Shown: positions 50,771 to 58,873 of the stretch, piece by piece
Numbering within the stretch: position 1 is the stretch's first letter
Layout: the number at the start of each line of letters is the position of its first letter
Origin: Proteobacteria bacterium SG_bin5
Lineage (GTDB): Bacteria; Pseudomonadota; Alphaproteobacteria; Sphingomonadales; Sphingomonadaceae
Reading direction: 5' to 3'
DNA: 64,000 nucleotides
Assembly: GCA_002083475.1 (NCBI GenBank)
Contig: LWDI01000070.1
Span: 25,011 to 89,010 of the forward strand
Program-made: the position numbers and the translations under genes
Notes under the pieces: model-generated
Told to the model about the DNA's origin: nothing
Database searches by the model: none
The model's input: the letters and a program-made list of their open reading frames with translations, nothing else

Positions 50771-50917
50771 TGAAGCCCCCGAGTTCTCGCCGACCGCCGA
50801 GTTCTCGCCAAACGGATCCCGACAGAAGCTGCGCCGCGCCCATAATCGACCATGAGCGTCATCGTGCAACAGCTTTGACGCACCGCTACATCGGCCCCCC
50901 GGCCGTCGGGCGCCGCC

Positions 50918-51271
50918 TCAGTCGGTCTCCGCCGCGCGCCGCAGCCGCGCCAGCAGCGGCGCGGCGTGGCGTTCCCCCGCCGCGGCGAGCGCGGCTTCGA
51001 GCGCGCGAAATTCGCCGAGCACCGCGTGGCCCTCCTCGGTGAGCGTCGCGCCGATCCGCGCACCGGGGTGGAGCGCGACCAAAGGTGCCGCGAAGGCGCG
51101 GTTGGTCGCGTCGATCATCAGCCAGGCGCGGCGATAGCTGAGGCCCATCGCGCGCGCCGCCGCCGAGATCGACCCTTCGCGCGCGATCCCTTCGAGCAGA
51201 TCGGCCTTGCCGGGGCCGAGCGCGATCACTTCGCCCGCGAGCAGCTGCGCCTTGATCTTGATCCTCGCCAC
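50918..51271 (-). CDS. ModE-type winged-helix DNA-binding protein lacking molybdate-binding domains
   Basis: The 117-residue protein starts at GTG 51271 and consists only of the ModE N-terminal DNA-binding domain: LGPGKADLLEGIAREGSISAAARAMGLSYRRAWLMIDATNRAF, then a winged part and a helical tail. Full ModE has about 260 residues with two C-terminal MOP domains that bind molybdate; these are absent here. It diverges from a TonB-dependent receptor gene, and a Mo-box-like palindrome lies in the gap, which suggests that it controls the receptor. How it senses a signal without MOP domains is unclear. Confidence 0.85.
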   Translation of the reverse strand: MARIKIKAQLLAGEVIALGPGKADLLEGIAREGSISAAARAMGLSYRRAWLMIDATNRAFAAPLVALHPGARIGATLTEEGHAVLGEFRALEAALAAAGERHAAPLLARLRRAAETD

Positions 51272-51299
51272 CGCGCCAGTCTGTCGCCGATCGCCGGGC

Positions 51300-51353
51300 G
51301 AGACAAGGGCGAGAGAGGGGCGAGAGAGGGGCGAGAGAGGGGCGAGACAAGGC
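51300..51353. repeat. 11-bp tandem repeat in the ModE/TonB-receptor gap
   Basis: The unit GAGAGAGGGGC is repeated exactly three times (51311-51343) and flanked on each side by a variant starting GAGACAAGG. The array is non-coding and lies upstream of the Mo-box-like site. Changes in copy number would change spacing between promoter elements. Confidence 0.85.
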
Positions 51354-51374
51354 TGGGGCTTTCCACTCCAGGCG

Positions 51375-51402
51375 ATTGCTATATACGATGGAATATAGCG
51401 AG
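51375..51402. promoter_or_regulatory. Mo-box-like ModE operator
   Basis: Half-sites ATTGCTATATA (51375-51385) and AATATAGCGAG (51392-51402) are separated by 6 bases. This closely follows the ModE consensus as I recall it, ATCGnTATATA-N6-TATATAnCGAT. The core GCTATAT/ATATAGC is a perfect inverted repeat. The site ends 19 bases before the receptor ATG, where binding would block transcription. Confidence 0.7.
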
Positions 51403-51421
51403 TCGTTCGGGGATCGAGCCC

Positions 51422-53749
51422 ATGTTGATCGCGATCATGCTGCTGGCCGCCGATCCGATCCCTGGCGAACCCGCGCCCCGGGCGGGCGCGCCCGAACCCG
51501 CGGACATCACCGTCACCGCGCGCCGCCGCCCCGAGCCCGCGCAAAATGTGCCGGCGGCGCTCTCGGTGGTCGACGCGCCGCTGATCGAGCGCAGCTATAC
51601 GGTGAATACGCAAGGGCTGAGCCTGCTCGTCCCCAGCCTGAATTACAGTTCGGCCAACCCGCGCAACACCGCTTTCACGATCCGGGGGCTGGGGAGCAGC
51701 GTCGTCGCGGTGAGCCAAGCGAACGACGGGCTCGAGCCCGGCGTCGGCTATTATGTCGATCAAGTCTATCACGCGCGGCCCGCGACGGCGGCGTTCGATT
51801 TCGTCGATCTGGCGCAGATCGAGATATTGCGCGGGCCGCAAGGCACGTTGTTCGGCAAGAACACCACGGCGGGGGCGATCAACATCACCACCAAGCCGCC
51901 GAGCTTCACCCCCGAGGGGAGCGCCGAATTTTCTTACGGCAGCTATAACCTCGTGCAGACCCGCGCCGCCGTTTCGGGGCCGATATTGGGCGATAGGATC
52001 GCGGCGCGGCTCTCCGCGCTGCTCACCCGGCGCGACGGGGTGATCCACAACGTCCGCCGCCGCCTGGACGAGAATGGCCTCAACAACGCCGCCTTGCGCG
52101 GGCAATTGCTGATCGCACCGACCAATGACGTGCAGTTCCGCCTGAGCGTGGATTATGCGAGCTTCGACAGCGCTTGCTGCACGCAAGTGGTTCTGCGCGT
52201 CGGCGAGAGTTTGCGCCCGCCCGCGCGCCAATATCCCGCGCTCGCCGCCGGCGCGGGCTATGCGCCGCCGAGCTTGAACTATGCCGATCGGCTGACCGAT
52301 ATCGACGCCCCCGTCGCCGTGAACACCAATGAGGGCGGGATCGGCCTGATCGCCGATTGGACTCTGGGGCCGGCGACGCTCACCTCGGTCACCGCCTGGC
52401 GCTTCTGGCGCTGGGACGCGGCGAACGACCGCGACTATCTTGGGCTGCCGATCCAGCTGGTCCAGCGCATCCCCTCGCGCCAGGATCAATATAGCCATGA
52501 AGTGCGCCTCGCCTTGAACGGCGATCGCCCGATCACTTATGTCGCGGGGCTTTATTATTTCTACCAGAAGATTAGTGGGCGGCCAATTAGCATTTATGGG
52601 CCGGCGGGGGCCTATTGGCTGCTGGGGACCCCGCCACAATTCCCCGCCGATCTGCTCGACGGCTATGGTCAAGACGGCCGTACCCGCTTCCGCACCGATA
52701 GCATCGCCGTGTTCGGCGAGGCCAATTGGCACTTGACGCCCAAGCTCACGCTCACCGGCGGGCTGCGCTATACCTACGAGACCAAATCGGCCGACTACAC
52801 GACAACGGTCGGTGGCGGTCCGGTCGTCACCGATCCGCGCCTAATCAACGCGCGGCTTTCGGTGCTGCGCCCGCAGGATTATGCGGCGGCCAATCGCGAG
52901 GGCAATGTCTCGGGCCGGGCGAACATCGCTTATCAGCCGGCACCGACGGTGCTTGTTTATGCAAGCTATGCGCGCGGCTTTAAATCGGGGGGCATCAATG
53001 TCTCGGGCCTGCCGCTCGACGCGCGCAACCAGCCGGCGCTCGCGACCGCCGTGATCCGGCCCGAGCTCAATACGACGTACGAGGTGGGGCTAAAGACGCG
53101 CTGGTTCGGCGGAGCGCTCGAACTCAACCTGACCGGCTATCATACGCAAGTGCGCGATTTCCAGGCGACGATCGTCGATTCGAGCCAAACGGTCGCGCTG
53201 CGCGGCTATTTGTCGAACATTCCCGAGGTGACGGTATCGGGGTTCGAGGCCGATGCGCTCGCCCGCCCGGCGCGCGACCTGGTGCTGCGCGGCGGGATCG
53301 CTTATGCGAACGGCGTCTATGCGCGCTACCCGGCGGGGCCGTGCCCGCTCGAACGCCAAAGCGCGGGGACGCAGGCATGCGATTTGACCGGGCAACCGCT
53401 CGCCGGGCTGCCGCGCTGGTCGGTGAGTTTCGGGGTCGATATCGATCGATCGCTCGGCGGCCTGGGGGTGGCGGGCACGGGCTATTTCCATGCCGACACT
53501 ATTTGGAAGAGCGGCTTTTTCGGCGATCCGTCGCTATCGCGCTTCACTTATGTGAACGCTTATACGCTCACCAACGCGACGCTCGGCTATCGCGCGCCTG
53601 CGGGCTGGGCGCTGGCGCTGTTCGCGCGCAATTTGTTCGACGCGGCGTTCGTGCAGAACGTGACCGTGCAGGCGGGCAATTCGGGGCTGATCCTGGGCCT
53701 GCCGAGCGACCCGCGGATCATCGGGCTGACGTTCCGGATCGCCCGGTAA
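51422..53749 (+). CDS. TonB-dependent receptor, possibly ModE-controlled
   Basis: The 775-residue outer-membrane receptor has a short hydrophobic leader (MLIAIMLLAADPIPGEP), a TonB-box-like DITVTARRRPEPAQNVPAALSVV, a plug with FTIRGLGSSVVAVSQ and LAQIEILRGPQGTLFGKNTTAGAINITTKPP, and a barrel ending LTFRIAR. This is the siderophore-receptor-like group rather than the MalA type at 2886. The ligand is unknown: a molybdate/tungstate complex or metallophore is suggested only by the adjacent ModE-like gene and Mo-box. The signal peptide is short and lacks the usual basic residues, so an upstream start cannot be excluded. Confidence 0.88.
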   Translation: MLIAIMLLAADPIPGEPAPRAGAPEPADITVTARRRPEPAQNVPAALSVVDAPLIERSYTVNTQGLSLLVPSLNYSSANPRNTAFTIRGLGSSVVAVSQANDGLEPGVGYYVDQVYHARPATAAFDFVDLAQIEILRGPQGTLFGKNTTAGAINITTKPPSFTPEGSAEFSYGSYNLVQTRAAVSGPILGDRIAARLSALLTRRDGVIHNVRRRLDENGLNNAALRGQLLIAPTNDVQFRLSVDYASFDSACCTQVVLRVGESLRPPARQYPALAAGAGYAPPSLNYADRLTDIDAPVAVNTNEGGIGLIADWTLGPATLTSVTAWRFWRWDAANDRDYLGLPIQLVQRIPSRQDQYSHEVRLALNGDRPITYVAGLYYFYQKISGRPISIYGPAGAYWLLGTPPQFPADLLDGYGQDGRTRFRTDSIAVFGEANWHLTPKLTLTGGLRYTYETKSADYTTTVGGGPVVTDPRLINARLSVLRPQDYAAANREGNVSGRANIAYQPAPTVLVYASYARGFKSGGINVSGLPLDARNQPALATAVIRPELNTTYEVGLKTRWFGGALELNLTGYHTQVRDFQATIVDSSQTVALRGYLSNIPEVTVSGFEADALARPARDLVLRGGIAYANGVYARYPAGPCPLERQSAGTQACDLTGQPLAGLPRWSVSFGVDIDRSLGGLGVAGTGYFHADTIWKSGFFGDPSLSRFTYVNAYTLTNATLGYRAPAGWALALFARNLFDAAFVQNVTVQAGNSGLILGLPSDPRIIGLTFRIAR

Positions 53750-53795
53750 ATTGCTGATTTTTCGTTTTTCGAGCGATGCGATCGAGCGCACCCGC

Positions 53796-53872
53796 CGCCC
53801 CGGAGTCGATCCGGGCTTGTCTCGTTCGTCTGGTGTCGAAAGGCAGCCAAGCCCAGGATCGAGTCCGGGGCG
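53796..53872. terminator. Large imperfect hairpin between convergent receptor and purA genes
   Basis: The arms at 53796-53818 and 53849-53872 begin CGCCCCGGAGTCGATCC and end GGATCGAGTCCGGGGCG, nearly perfect inverted copies. They lie between two converging genes and can end both. The arms belong to the same family as the CCCCGG repeats at 55.3 kb. The remaining gap to 53982 holds no gene. Confidence 0.6.
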
Positions 53873-53982
53873 ACGTCGATCTTGATGAGCACGACGAACG
53901 CCACCACGCGACCGCCCCCATCGCGTTCGCCGGGGCGACGGGGATTGTAATGTCTCGGGCCGTTCTCGAAAAGAGTGCCCCC

Positions 53983-55272
53983 TCAATCCGCGAAGGGATC
54001 GCGCACCAGGATCGTGTCCTCGCGCTCGGGGCTGGTCGAGACGAGCGCCACCGGGCAGCGGATCAATTCCTCCACCCGCTTGATATATTTGATCGCCGCC
54101 GCCGGCAGCTGCGCCCAGCTGCGCGCGCCCGCGGTCGATTCGTGCCAGCCGGGGAGCGTTTCGTAGACGGGCTCGACCCGCGCCTGATCGGCGGCATGCG
54201 CCGGAAAATGATCGAGCAGCGCCTCGCCCAGCCGATAGCCGGTGCAGATGCGCACCTCGTCGAACCCGTCGAGCACGTCCAATTTGGTGAGCGCGATGCC
54301 GGTGATCCCCGATACCGCGACCGATTGCCGCGCGAGCACCGCGTCGAACCAGCCGCAGCGGCGCTTGCGCCCGGTGACGGTGCCGAACTCGTGCCCGCGC
54401 ACCCCCAGCCGCTCGCCGATCGCATCGTTCAACTCGGTCGGGAAGGGCCCCGAGCCGACGCGCGTCGTATAGGCCTTGGCGATCCCCAGCACGAAGCCGA
54501 CCGCGCTCGGCCCCAGCCCCGATCCGCCCGAGGCGGTGCCGGCGATCGTGTTCGACGAGGTGACGAAGGGGTAAGTGCCGTGATCGATATCGAGCAACAC
54601 CCCTTGCGCGCCTTCGAACAGGATGCGCTTGCCCGCCGCGCGCGCCGCGCTGAGGTCACGCCAGACGGGGCGGACGAAGGGCAGCACGAAGCCGGCGATC
54701 TCGGCCAGTTCGGCGAGGAGCGCGGCGCGATCGATCGGCGGTTGGCCGAAGCCCGCGCGGAGCGCGTCGTGATGCGCGGTGAGCCGGTCGAGCTGCGGCC
54801 CCAGATCGTCGAGATGGGCGAGATCGCACACCCGGATCGCGCGGCGGCCGACCTTGTCCTCATAGGCAGGACCAATGCCGCGCCGCGTCGTGCCGATCTT
54901 GCCCGCGCCGCTCGCGTCCTCGCGCAGCGCATCGAGATCGCGGTGGAAAGGCAGGATCAGCGGGCAGGTATCGGCGATCATCAGCGTGTCGGGGGTCACC
55001 GCCACGCCCTGATTGCGCAATTTCTCGACCTCGGCCTTCAGCGCCCAGGGATCGAGCACCACGCCATTGCCGATCACCGAGGGCGTGCCGCGCACGATGC
55101 CCGAGGGCAGCAGCGAGAGTTTATAGACATTCTCGCCGACCACGAGCGTATGCCCGGCATTGTGCCCGCCCTGGAAGCGGACGACGATATCGGCGCGCTC
55201 GGCGAGCCAATCGACGATCTTGCCCTTGCCCTCATCGCCCCATTGGGCGCCGATCACCGCGACATTGGCCAA
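53983..55272 (-). CDS. purA: Adenylosuccinate synthetase
   Basis: The 429-residue enzyme joins IMP and aspartate with GTP to make adenylosuccinate in AMP synthesis. It begins MANVAVIGAQWGDEGKGKIVDWL with the catalytic D13 and the GTP loop, followed by GGHNAGHT with H41, then EGAQGVLLDIDHGTYPFVTSSNT and VRICTGYRLG. Length and motifs are normal. It appears to be a single-gene unit, with repeats upstream of it. Confidence 0.97.
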   Translation of the reverse strand: MANVAVIGAQWGDEGKGKIVDWLAERADIVVRFQGGHNAGHTLVVGENVYKLSLLPSGIVRGTPSVIGNGVVLDPWALKAEVEKLRNQGVAVTPDTLMIADTCPLILPFHRDLDALREDASGAGKIGTTRRGIGPAYEDKVGRRAIRVCDLAHLDDLGPQLDRLTAHHDALRAGFGQPPIDRAALLAELAEIAGFVLPFVRPVWRDLSAARAAGKRILFEGAQGVLLDIDHGTYPFVTSSNTIAGTASGGSGLGPSAVGFVLGIAKAYTTRVGSGPFPTELNDAIGERLGVRGHEFGTVTGRKRRCGWFDAVLARQSVAVSGITGIALTKLDVLDGFDEVRICTGYRLGEALLDHFPAHAADQARVEPVYETLPGWHESTAGARSWAQLPAAAIKYIKRVEELIRCPVALVSTSPEREDTILVRDPFAD

Positions 55273-55306
55273 GCGAAACTCCTTATGGACGCTGTTCCCC
55301 CATAAC

Positions 55307-55393
55307 CGTCACCCCGGCTCCCGAGCCGGGGTCCCGCTGCCTCGACCGTGGTAGAAGAAGAAGCGGGACCCCGGGTCAAGCCCGGGGTGACGG
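55307..55393. repeat. CGTCACCCCGGCTCCCGAGCCGGGG repeat, copy A
   Basis: The element starts CGTCACCCCGGCTCCCGAGCC and ends CAAGCCCGGGGTGACGG, with inner GGGTCCCGCT/AGCGGGACCC arms. A second copy follows about 95 bases later. The gap 55273-55700 holds no gene I can support. Confidence 0.8.
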
Positions 55394-55489
55394 GGGAAGG
55401 TCGTTGGTGGTGGCTCTAACCATGGGGCGCGGTGGCGTCCATGCTATGGCTGAGAGCGATGGAACGGTAATTCCTCATCCCGTCACCCC

Positions 55490-55565
55490 GGCCCCCGAGC
55501 CGGGGTCCCGCTTTTCTTCGACCGGCGCAAGGCAGCGGGACCCCGGGTCGAGCCCGGGGTGACGG
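55490..55565. repeat. CGTCACCCCGGCCCCCGAGCCGGGG repeat, copy B
   Basis: This copy has the same outer and inner arms as 55307-55393 with a shorter middle. The following bases (GAGAAGGTCGACGGCGGCTCTAA) also resemble those after copy A, so a longer unit was duplicated in tandem. Confidence 0.8.
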
Positions 55566-55700
55566 GAGAAGGTCGACGGCGGCTCTAAACAGCTCGAGCC
55601 TTTGCGTCCAATGCTTTGCCGTTCGCGACAATCTCGCCGGGCTCGCGACACAGTTTTGCGACAGCCCCGCGTTAAACCGCAGGCCGTCGAAAGGATGATC

Positions 55701-57185
55701 ATGACCGCCCAAAGCATCGCGCTCAACCGCTTCGGCATCGGCGCGCGGCCCGATCAGGCGCCGCCCGCCGATCCGCGCCGCTGGCTGCTCGATCAGTTCG
55801 ATCGCTTCAACCCGCGCCCGCCGGCGATCGCGGCCGTCGCCGGGCGCCGCGAAGTCGCCGCGCAGCTCGCCGATTATCTCCAGGAAATCCGCCCCGCCTT
55901 GCTCGCGCAGCGCCGCGCCGGGCCGATGCCGGGCGCGCGCGGCATGGCGATGGGCGCGGACGGCATGCCGGCGATGGCCGCCGAGGGCGCCGCCGCCGAT
56001 CCGGTGAAGAGCGCGCGCCAGTTCGTGCGCGGCCAGGGGCGCGACCATTATCTGGTGCAGGTCGGCGCGCGCGCCCAGGCGGCGCTAATGAGCGACACGC
56101 CCTTTCTGGAGCGGCTCGCTTGGTTCTGGTCGAACCATTTCGCGGTCTCCGCCGACAAGCTCACCGTGGTCGGCCTCGCCGGGCTGCTCGAATTCGAGGC
56201 GATCCGCCCCAATCTCCTCGGCCGTTTCGGCGATATGCTGAACGCGGTCGAGCGCCACCCGGCGATGCTGCTCTATCTCGATCAAGCCGGGTCGATCGGC
56301 CCGAACAGCCTCGTCGCCGATCGCGTCCGCCGCTTCCGCCCCGAACGCAAGCTCGGCCTCAACGAAAATCTCGCGCGCGAGATTCTGGAGCTGCATACGC
56401 TCGGCGTGCGCACCGGTTATTCGCAGACCGATGTCACCGAATTCGCCCGCGCGATGACCGGGTGGACGGTGGCGGGGCTCACCAACGGCCCGCTCGCGCG
56501 CTTCGCGGGCAATGTCGGCGCGCCGGGCGATTTCGTCTTCGCCGCGCCGATCCACGAGCCGGGCGCGCGCACGATCATGGGCAAAGTTTATGCGCAAGAG
56601 GGCGTCGCGCAAGCACAGGCGGTGCTGAACGATCTCGCCACGCACCCCGCGACCGCCAGGCACATCGCGACCAAGCTCGCGCGCCATTTCGCGGGCGACA
56701 CCCCGCCTCCCGCGCTCGTCGCGCGGCTCGAAGGCGATTTCCTGAAGACGAGCGGCGATCTGCCGAGCCTCTATCGCACGCTGATCGAGGCGCGCGAGGC
56801 TTGGGTCGAGGCACCGGCCAAGTTCAAGACGCCCTGGGAATGGGGCGTCTCCGCCACCCGCGCGCTCGGCGCGCGCGAGCTGCCGCCGCCGGCGGTGTTC
56901 GGCCTGATGCAGCAGCTCGGCCAGCCGGTCTGGCGGCCGGGGGCGCCCGCGGGCTATGACGATATCGCCGCGAGCTGGGCGGGGCCGGACGCGGTGCTGC
57001 GCCGGGTCGAAGCCGCCGAGCGGCTCGCGACGCGCGCGGGCGCCGGGGTGGACGCGCGGGCGCTCGCCCCCAAACTCTTCCCCGGCAGCCTGTCGCCCGA
57101 GACGAGCCGCGTGCTCGCCAGCGCCGACAGCCCCGGCCAGGCGCTCGCGCTGCTGCTCGTCGCGCCCGAAATGATGCGGAGATAA
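55701..57185 (+). CDS. DUF1800-family protein
   Basis: The 494-residue protein begins MTAQSIALNRFGIGARPDQAPP and carries the family segments FLERLAWFWSNHFAVSADK, YLDQAGSIGPNSL, ERKLGLNENLAREILELHTLGV and YSQTDVTEFARAMTGW. DUF1800 proteins nearly always precede a DUF1501 protein, as here (4-base gap), and the pair is thought to act outside the cytoplasm; no reaction is established. I chose ATG 55701 because AAGG is 6 bases upstream; ATG 55695 is too close to it. The Met/Gly-rich stretch PGARGMAMGADGMPAM is unusual. Confidence 0.88.
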   Translation: MTAQSIALNRFGIGARPDQAPPADPRRWLLDQFDRFNPRPPAIAAVAGRREVAAQLADYLQEIRPALLAQRRAGPMPGARGMAMGADGMPAMAAEGAAADPVKSARQFVRGQGRDHYLVQVGARAQAALMSDTPFLERLAWFWSNHFAVSADKLTVVGLAGLLEFEAIRPNLLGRFGDMLNAVERHPAMLLYLDQAGSIGPNSLVADRVRRFRPERKLGLNENLAREILELHTLGVRTGYSQTDVTEFARAMTGWTVAGLTNGPLARFAGNVGAPGDFVFAAPIHEPGARTIMGKVYAQEGVAQAQAVLNDLATHPATARHIATKLARHFAGDTPPPALVARLEGDFLKTSGDLPSLYRTLIEAREAWVEAPAKFKTPWEWGVSATRALGARELPPPAVFGLMQQLGQPVWRPGAPAGYDDIAASWAGPDAVLRRVEAAERLATRAGAGVDARALAPKLFPGSLSPETSRVLASADSPGQALALLLVAPEMMRR

Positions 57186-57189
57186 GCCC

Positions 57190-58338
57190 ATGATCGATCG
57201 CCGAAATTTCCTCGCGCGCGGCGCCACGCTCGGGCTCGCTTTGGGCCTCGCGCCGCGCATGGCCTTCGCCAAGGCCGCGACCGACAAACGCTTCGTGTTC
57301 ATCATCCAGCGCGGCGCGGCCGATGGGCTGGCGACGCTCGCGCCCGTCGGCGACCCCGGCTTCGCCGCCGCGCGTGGCGCGCTCGCCGAGGATTATGCGG
57401 GCGCGGCGCGGCTCGACGGCATGTTCGCGCTCCATCCCGCGCTGAAGACGGTGGCGGGGCTTTACGGCCAGCGCCAGGCGCTGTTCGCGCACGCCATCGC
57501 CTCGCCCTATCGCGACCGCAGCCATTTCGACGGGCAGAACGTGCTCGAGACCGGGGCGGCGGGCGCCTATCAGGTGAAGGACGGGTGGCTCAACCGGCTG
57601 CTCGACCAATTGCCGCGCGAGCAAGCGCGCGCGATCGCGGTCGCGGTGACGGTGCCGCTCGCGCTGCGCGGGCCCCATGAGGTGGCAAGCTATGCCCCGT
57701 CCGCGCTGCCCGAGGCGAGCGAGGATCTGCTCGCGCGCGTGGCGATGCTCTATCAGGGCGACGCCCAGCTCCACGGGCTGTGGAGCGAGGCGATGGCGAC
57801 GCGCAAGCTCACCGCCGACATGGACGGCGCGGCGGGGCGCAACGCGGCGGCGACCGGCGCGCTCGCCGCGCGGCTGCTGAGCCCGGCCGACGGCGCGCGG
57901 ATCGCGATGATCGAAACCGGCGGCTGGGACACCCATGCCCAGCAGCGCGGCCGGCTGGCGGCGCAATTGACCGGGCTCGACGCGATGATCGGCGCGCTCC
58001 AGGCGGGGCTGGGGCCGTTGTGGGCCGACACGCTGGTGCTGGTCGCGACCGAATTCGGCCGCACCGTCGCGGTCAACGGCACCGGCGGCACCGATCACGG
58101 GACGGCTGCGGCGGCGATGCTGCTCGGCGGCGCGGTGAAGGGCGGGCGGGTGATCGCCGACTGGCCGGGCTTGCGCGGAAGCGACCTTTACGAGGGGCGC
58201 GACCTGAAGCCGACGCTGTCGCTCGACGCCTTCATCGCGGGCGCGCTCGCGGGGCATTTCGGGCTCGACGGCGCGCGGCTGCTGCCCGCGCTGTTCCCCG
58301 GCGCGAGCGGGGCGCGGCCGGTCGAGGGGTTGATTTAG
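57190..58338 (+). CDS. DUF1501-family protein with Tat signal
   Basis: The 382-residue product starts with a twin-arginine signal (MIDRRNFLARGATLGLALGLAPRMAFA), so it is exported folded, probably with a metal cofactor. The body resembles alkaline-phosphatase-fold proteins: FIIQRGAADGLATLAPVGD, SHFDGQNVLETG, IETGGWDTHAQQ and LVLVATEFGRTVAVNGTGGTDHGTAAAAMLLGG, with several possible metal-binding His and Asp residues. It is co-transcribed with the DUF1800 gene. The true substrate is unknown. Confidence 0.9.
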   Translation: MIDRRNFLARGATLGLALGLAPRMAFAKAATDKRFVFIIQRGAADGLATLAPVGDPGFAAARGALAEDYAGAARLDGMFALHPALKTVAGLYGQRQALFAHAIASPYRDRSHFDGQNVLETGAAGAYQVKDGWLNRLLDQLPREQARAIAVAVTVPLALRGPHEVASYAPSALPEASEDLLARVAMLYQGDAQLHGLWSEAMATRKLTADMDGAAGRNAAATGALAARLLSPADGARIAMIETGGWDTHAQQRGRLAAQLTGLDAMIGALQAGLGPLWADTLVLVATEFGRTVAVNGTGGTDHGTAAAAMLLGGAVKGGRVIADWPGLRGSDLYEGRDLKPTLSLDAFIAGALAGHFGLDGARLLPALFPGASGARPVEGLI

Positions 58339-58370
58339 GCGCTGTCCCTCTAGCCCCCGCCGGCTAAGCT

Positions 58371-58778
58371 ATGATGATGAAGAGTCGGTCGGCATCATGC
58401 AGTTGCGGCCAGCTACGCATTGAGTGCGTGGGCGCGCCAACGCGCGTGTCGATTTGCCACTGTCTCGAGTGTCAACGACGGACGGGCAGCGTCTTCGCGG
58501 TTCAGGCGCGTTTCGCGCGCGATCAGGTGCGCGTGGCGGGCCGTTCGCGCAACTGGCGGCGGCGCGGCGACGAAGGGACCGAGGCGCGATTTCATTTCTG
58601 TCCTGATTGCGGCGCGACCGTCTTTTGGGAGCCGCTGGCGGCGCCCGATCTGGTGCTGGTCGCGGTGGGCGCCTTCGCCGACCCCAATTTCCCGCCGCCG
58701 ACCGTGAGCGTTTATGAAGCACGGCGGCACGATTGGGTGACGGTTTTGGCGGATTTGCCACTCGATCACTGGGATTGA
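58371..58778 (+). CDS. GFA-family (Gfa-like, zinc-binding) protein
   Basis: The 135-residue protein has the zinc-binding cysteines of the glutathione-dependent formaldehyde-activating family: ASCSCGQLRIEC near the N-terminus, ICHCLECQRRTGS in the middle and HFCPDCGATVFWE later. Many members are not true Gfa enzymes, so I do not assign formaldehyde metabolism. It lies 32 bases after the DUF1501 stop on the same strand but seems functionally separate. Confidence 0.85.
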   Translation: MMMKSRSASCSCGQLRIECVGAPTRVSICHCLECQRRTGSVFAVQARFARDQVRVAGRSRNWRRRGDEGTEARFHFCPDCGATVFWEPLAAPDLVLVAVGAFADPNFPPPTVSVYEARRHDWVTVLADLPLDHWD

Positions 58779-58873
58779 GCGTCGCGGCGCATGGCGTGCA
58801 TCCCGTCAGCGTGCTCGCAAGCGCGTCGTCACGACGCGACTTGCACGAGCCGCCACAATGACATCACCCCGTT

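Noticed and set aside
51300..51353. CRISPR-like array
   Set aside because: Units are 11 bases with no spacers and no cas genes nearby; it is a plain tandem repeat.
58371..58778. Formaldehyde-detoxifying Gfa enzyme
   Set aside because: Only the zinc-cysteine pattern is visible; most proteins with it are not Gfa, and no formaldehyde pathway genes are adjacent.
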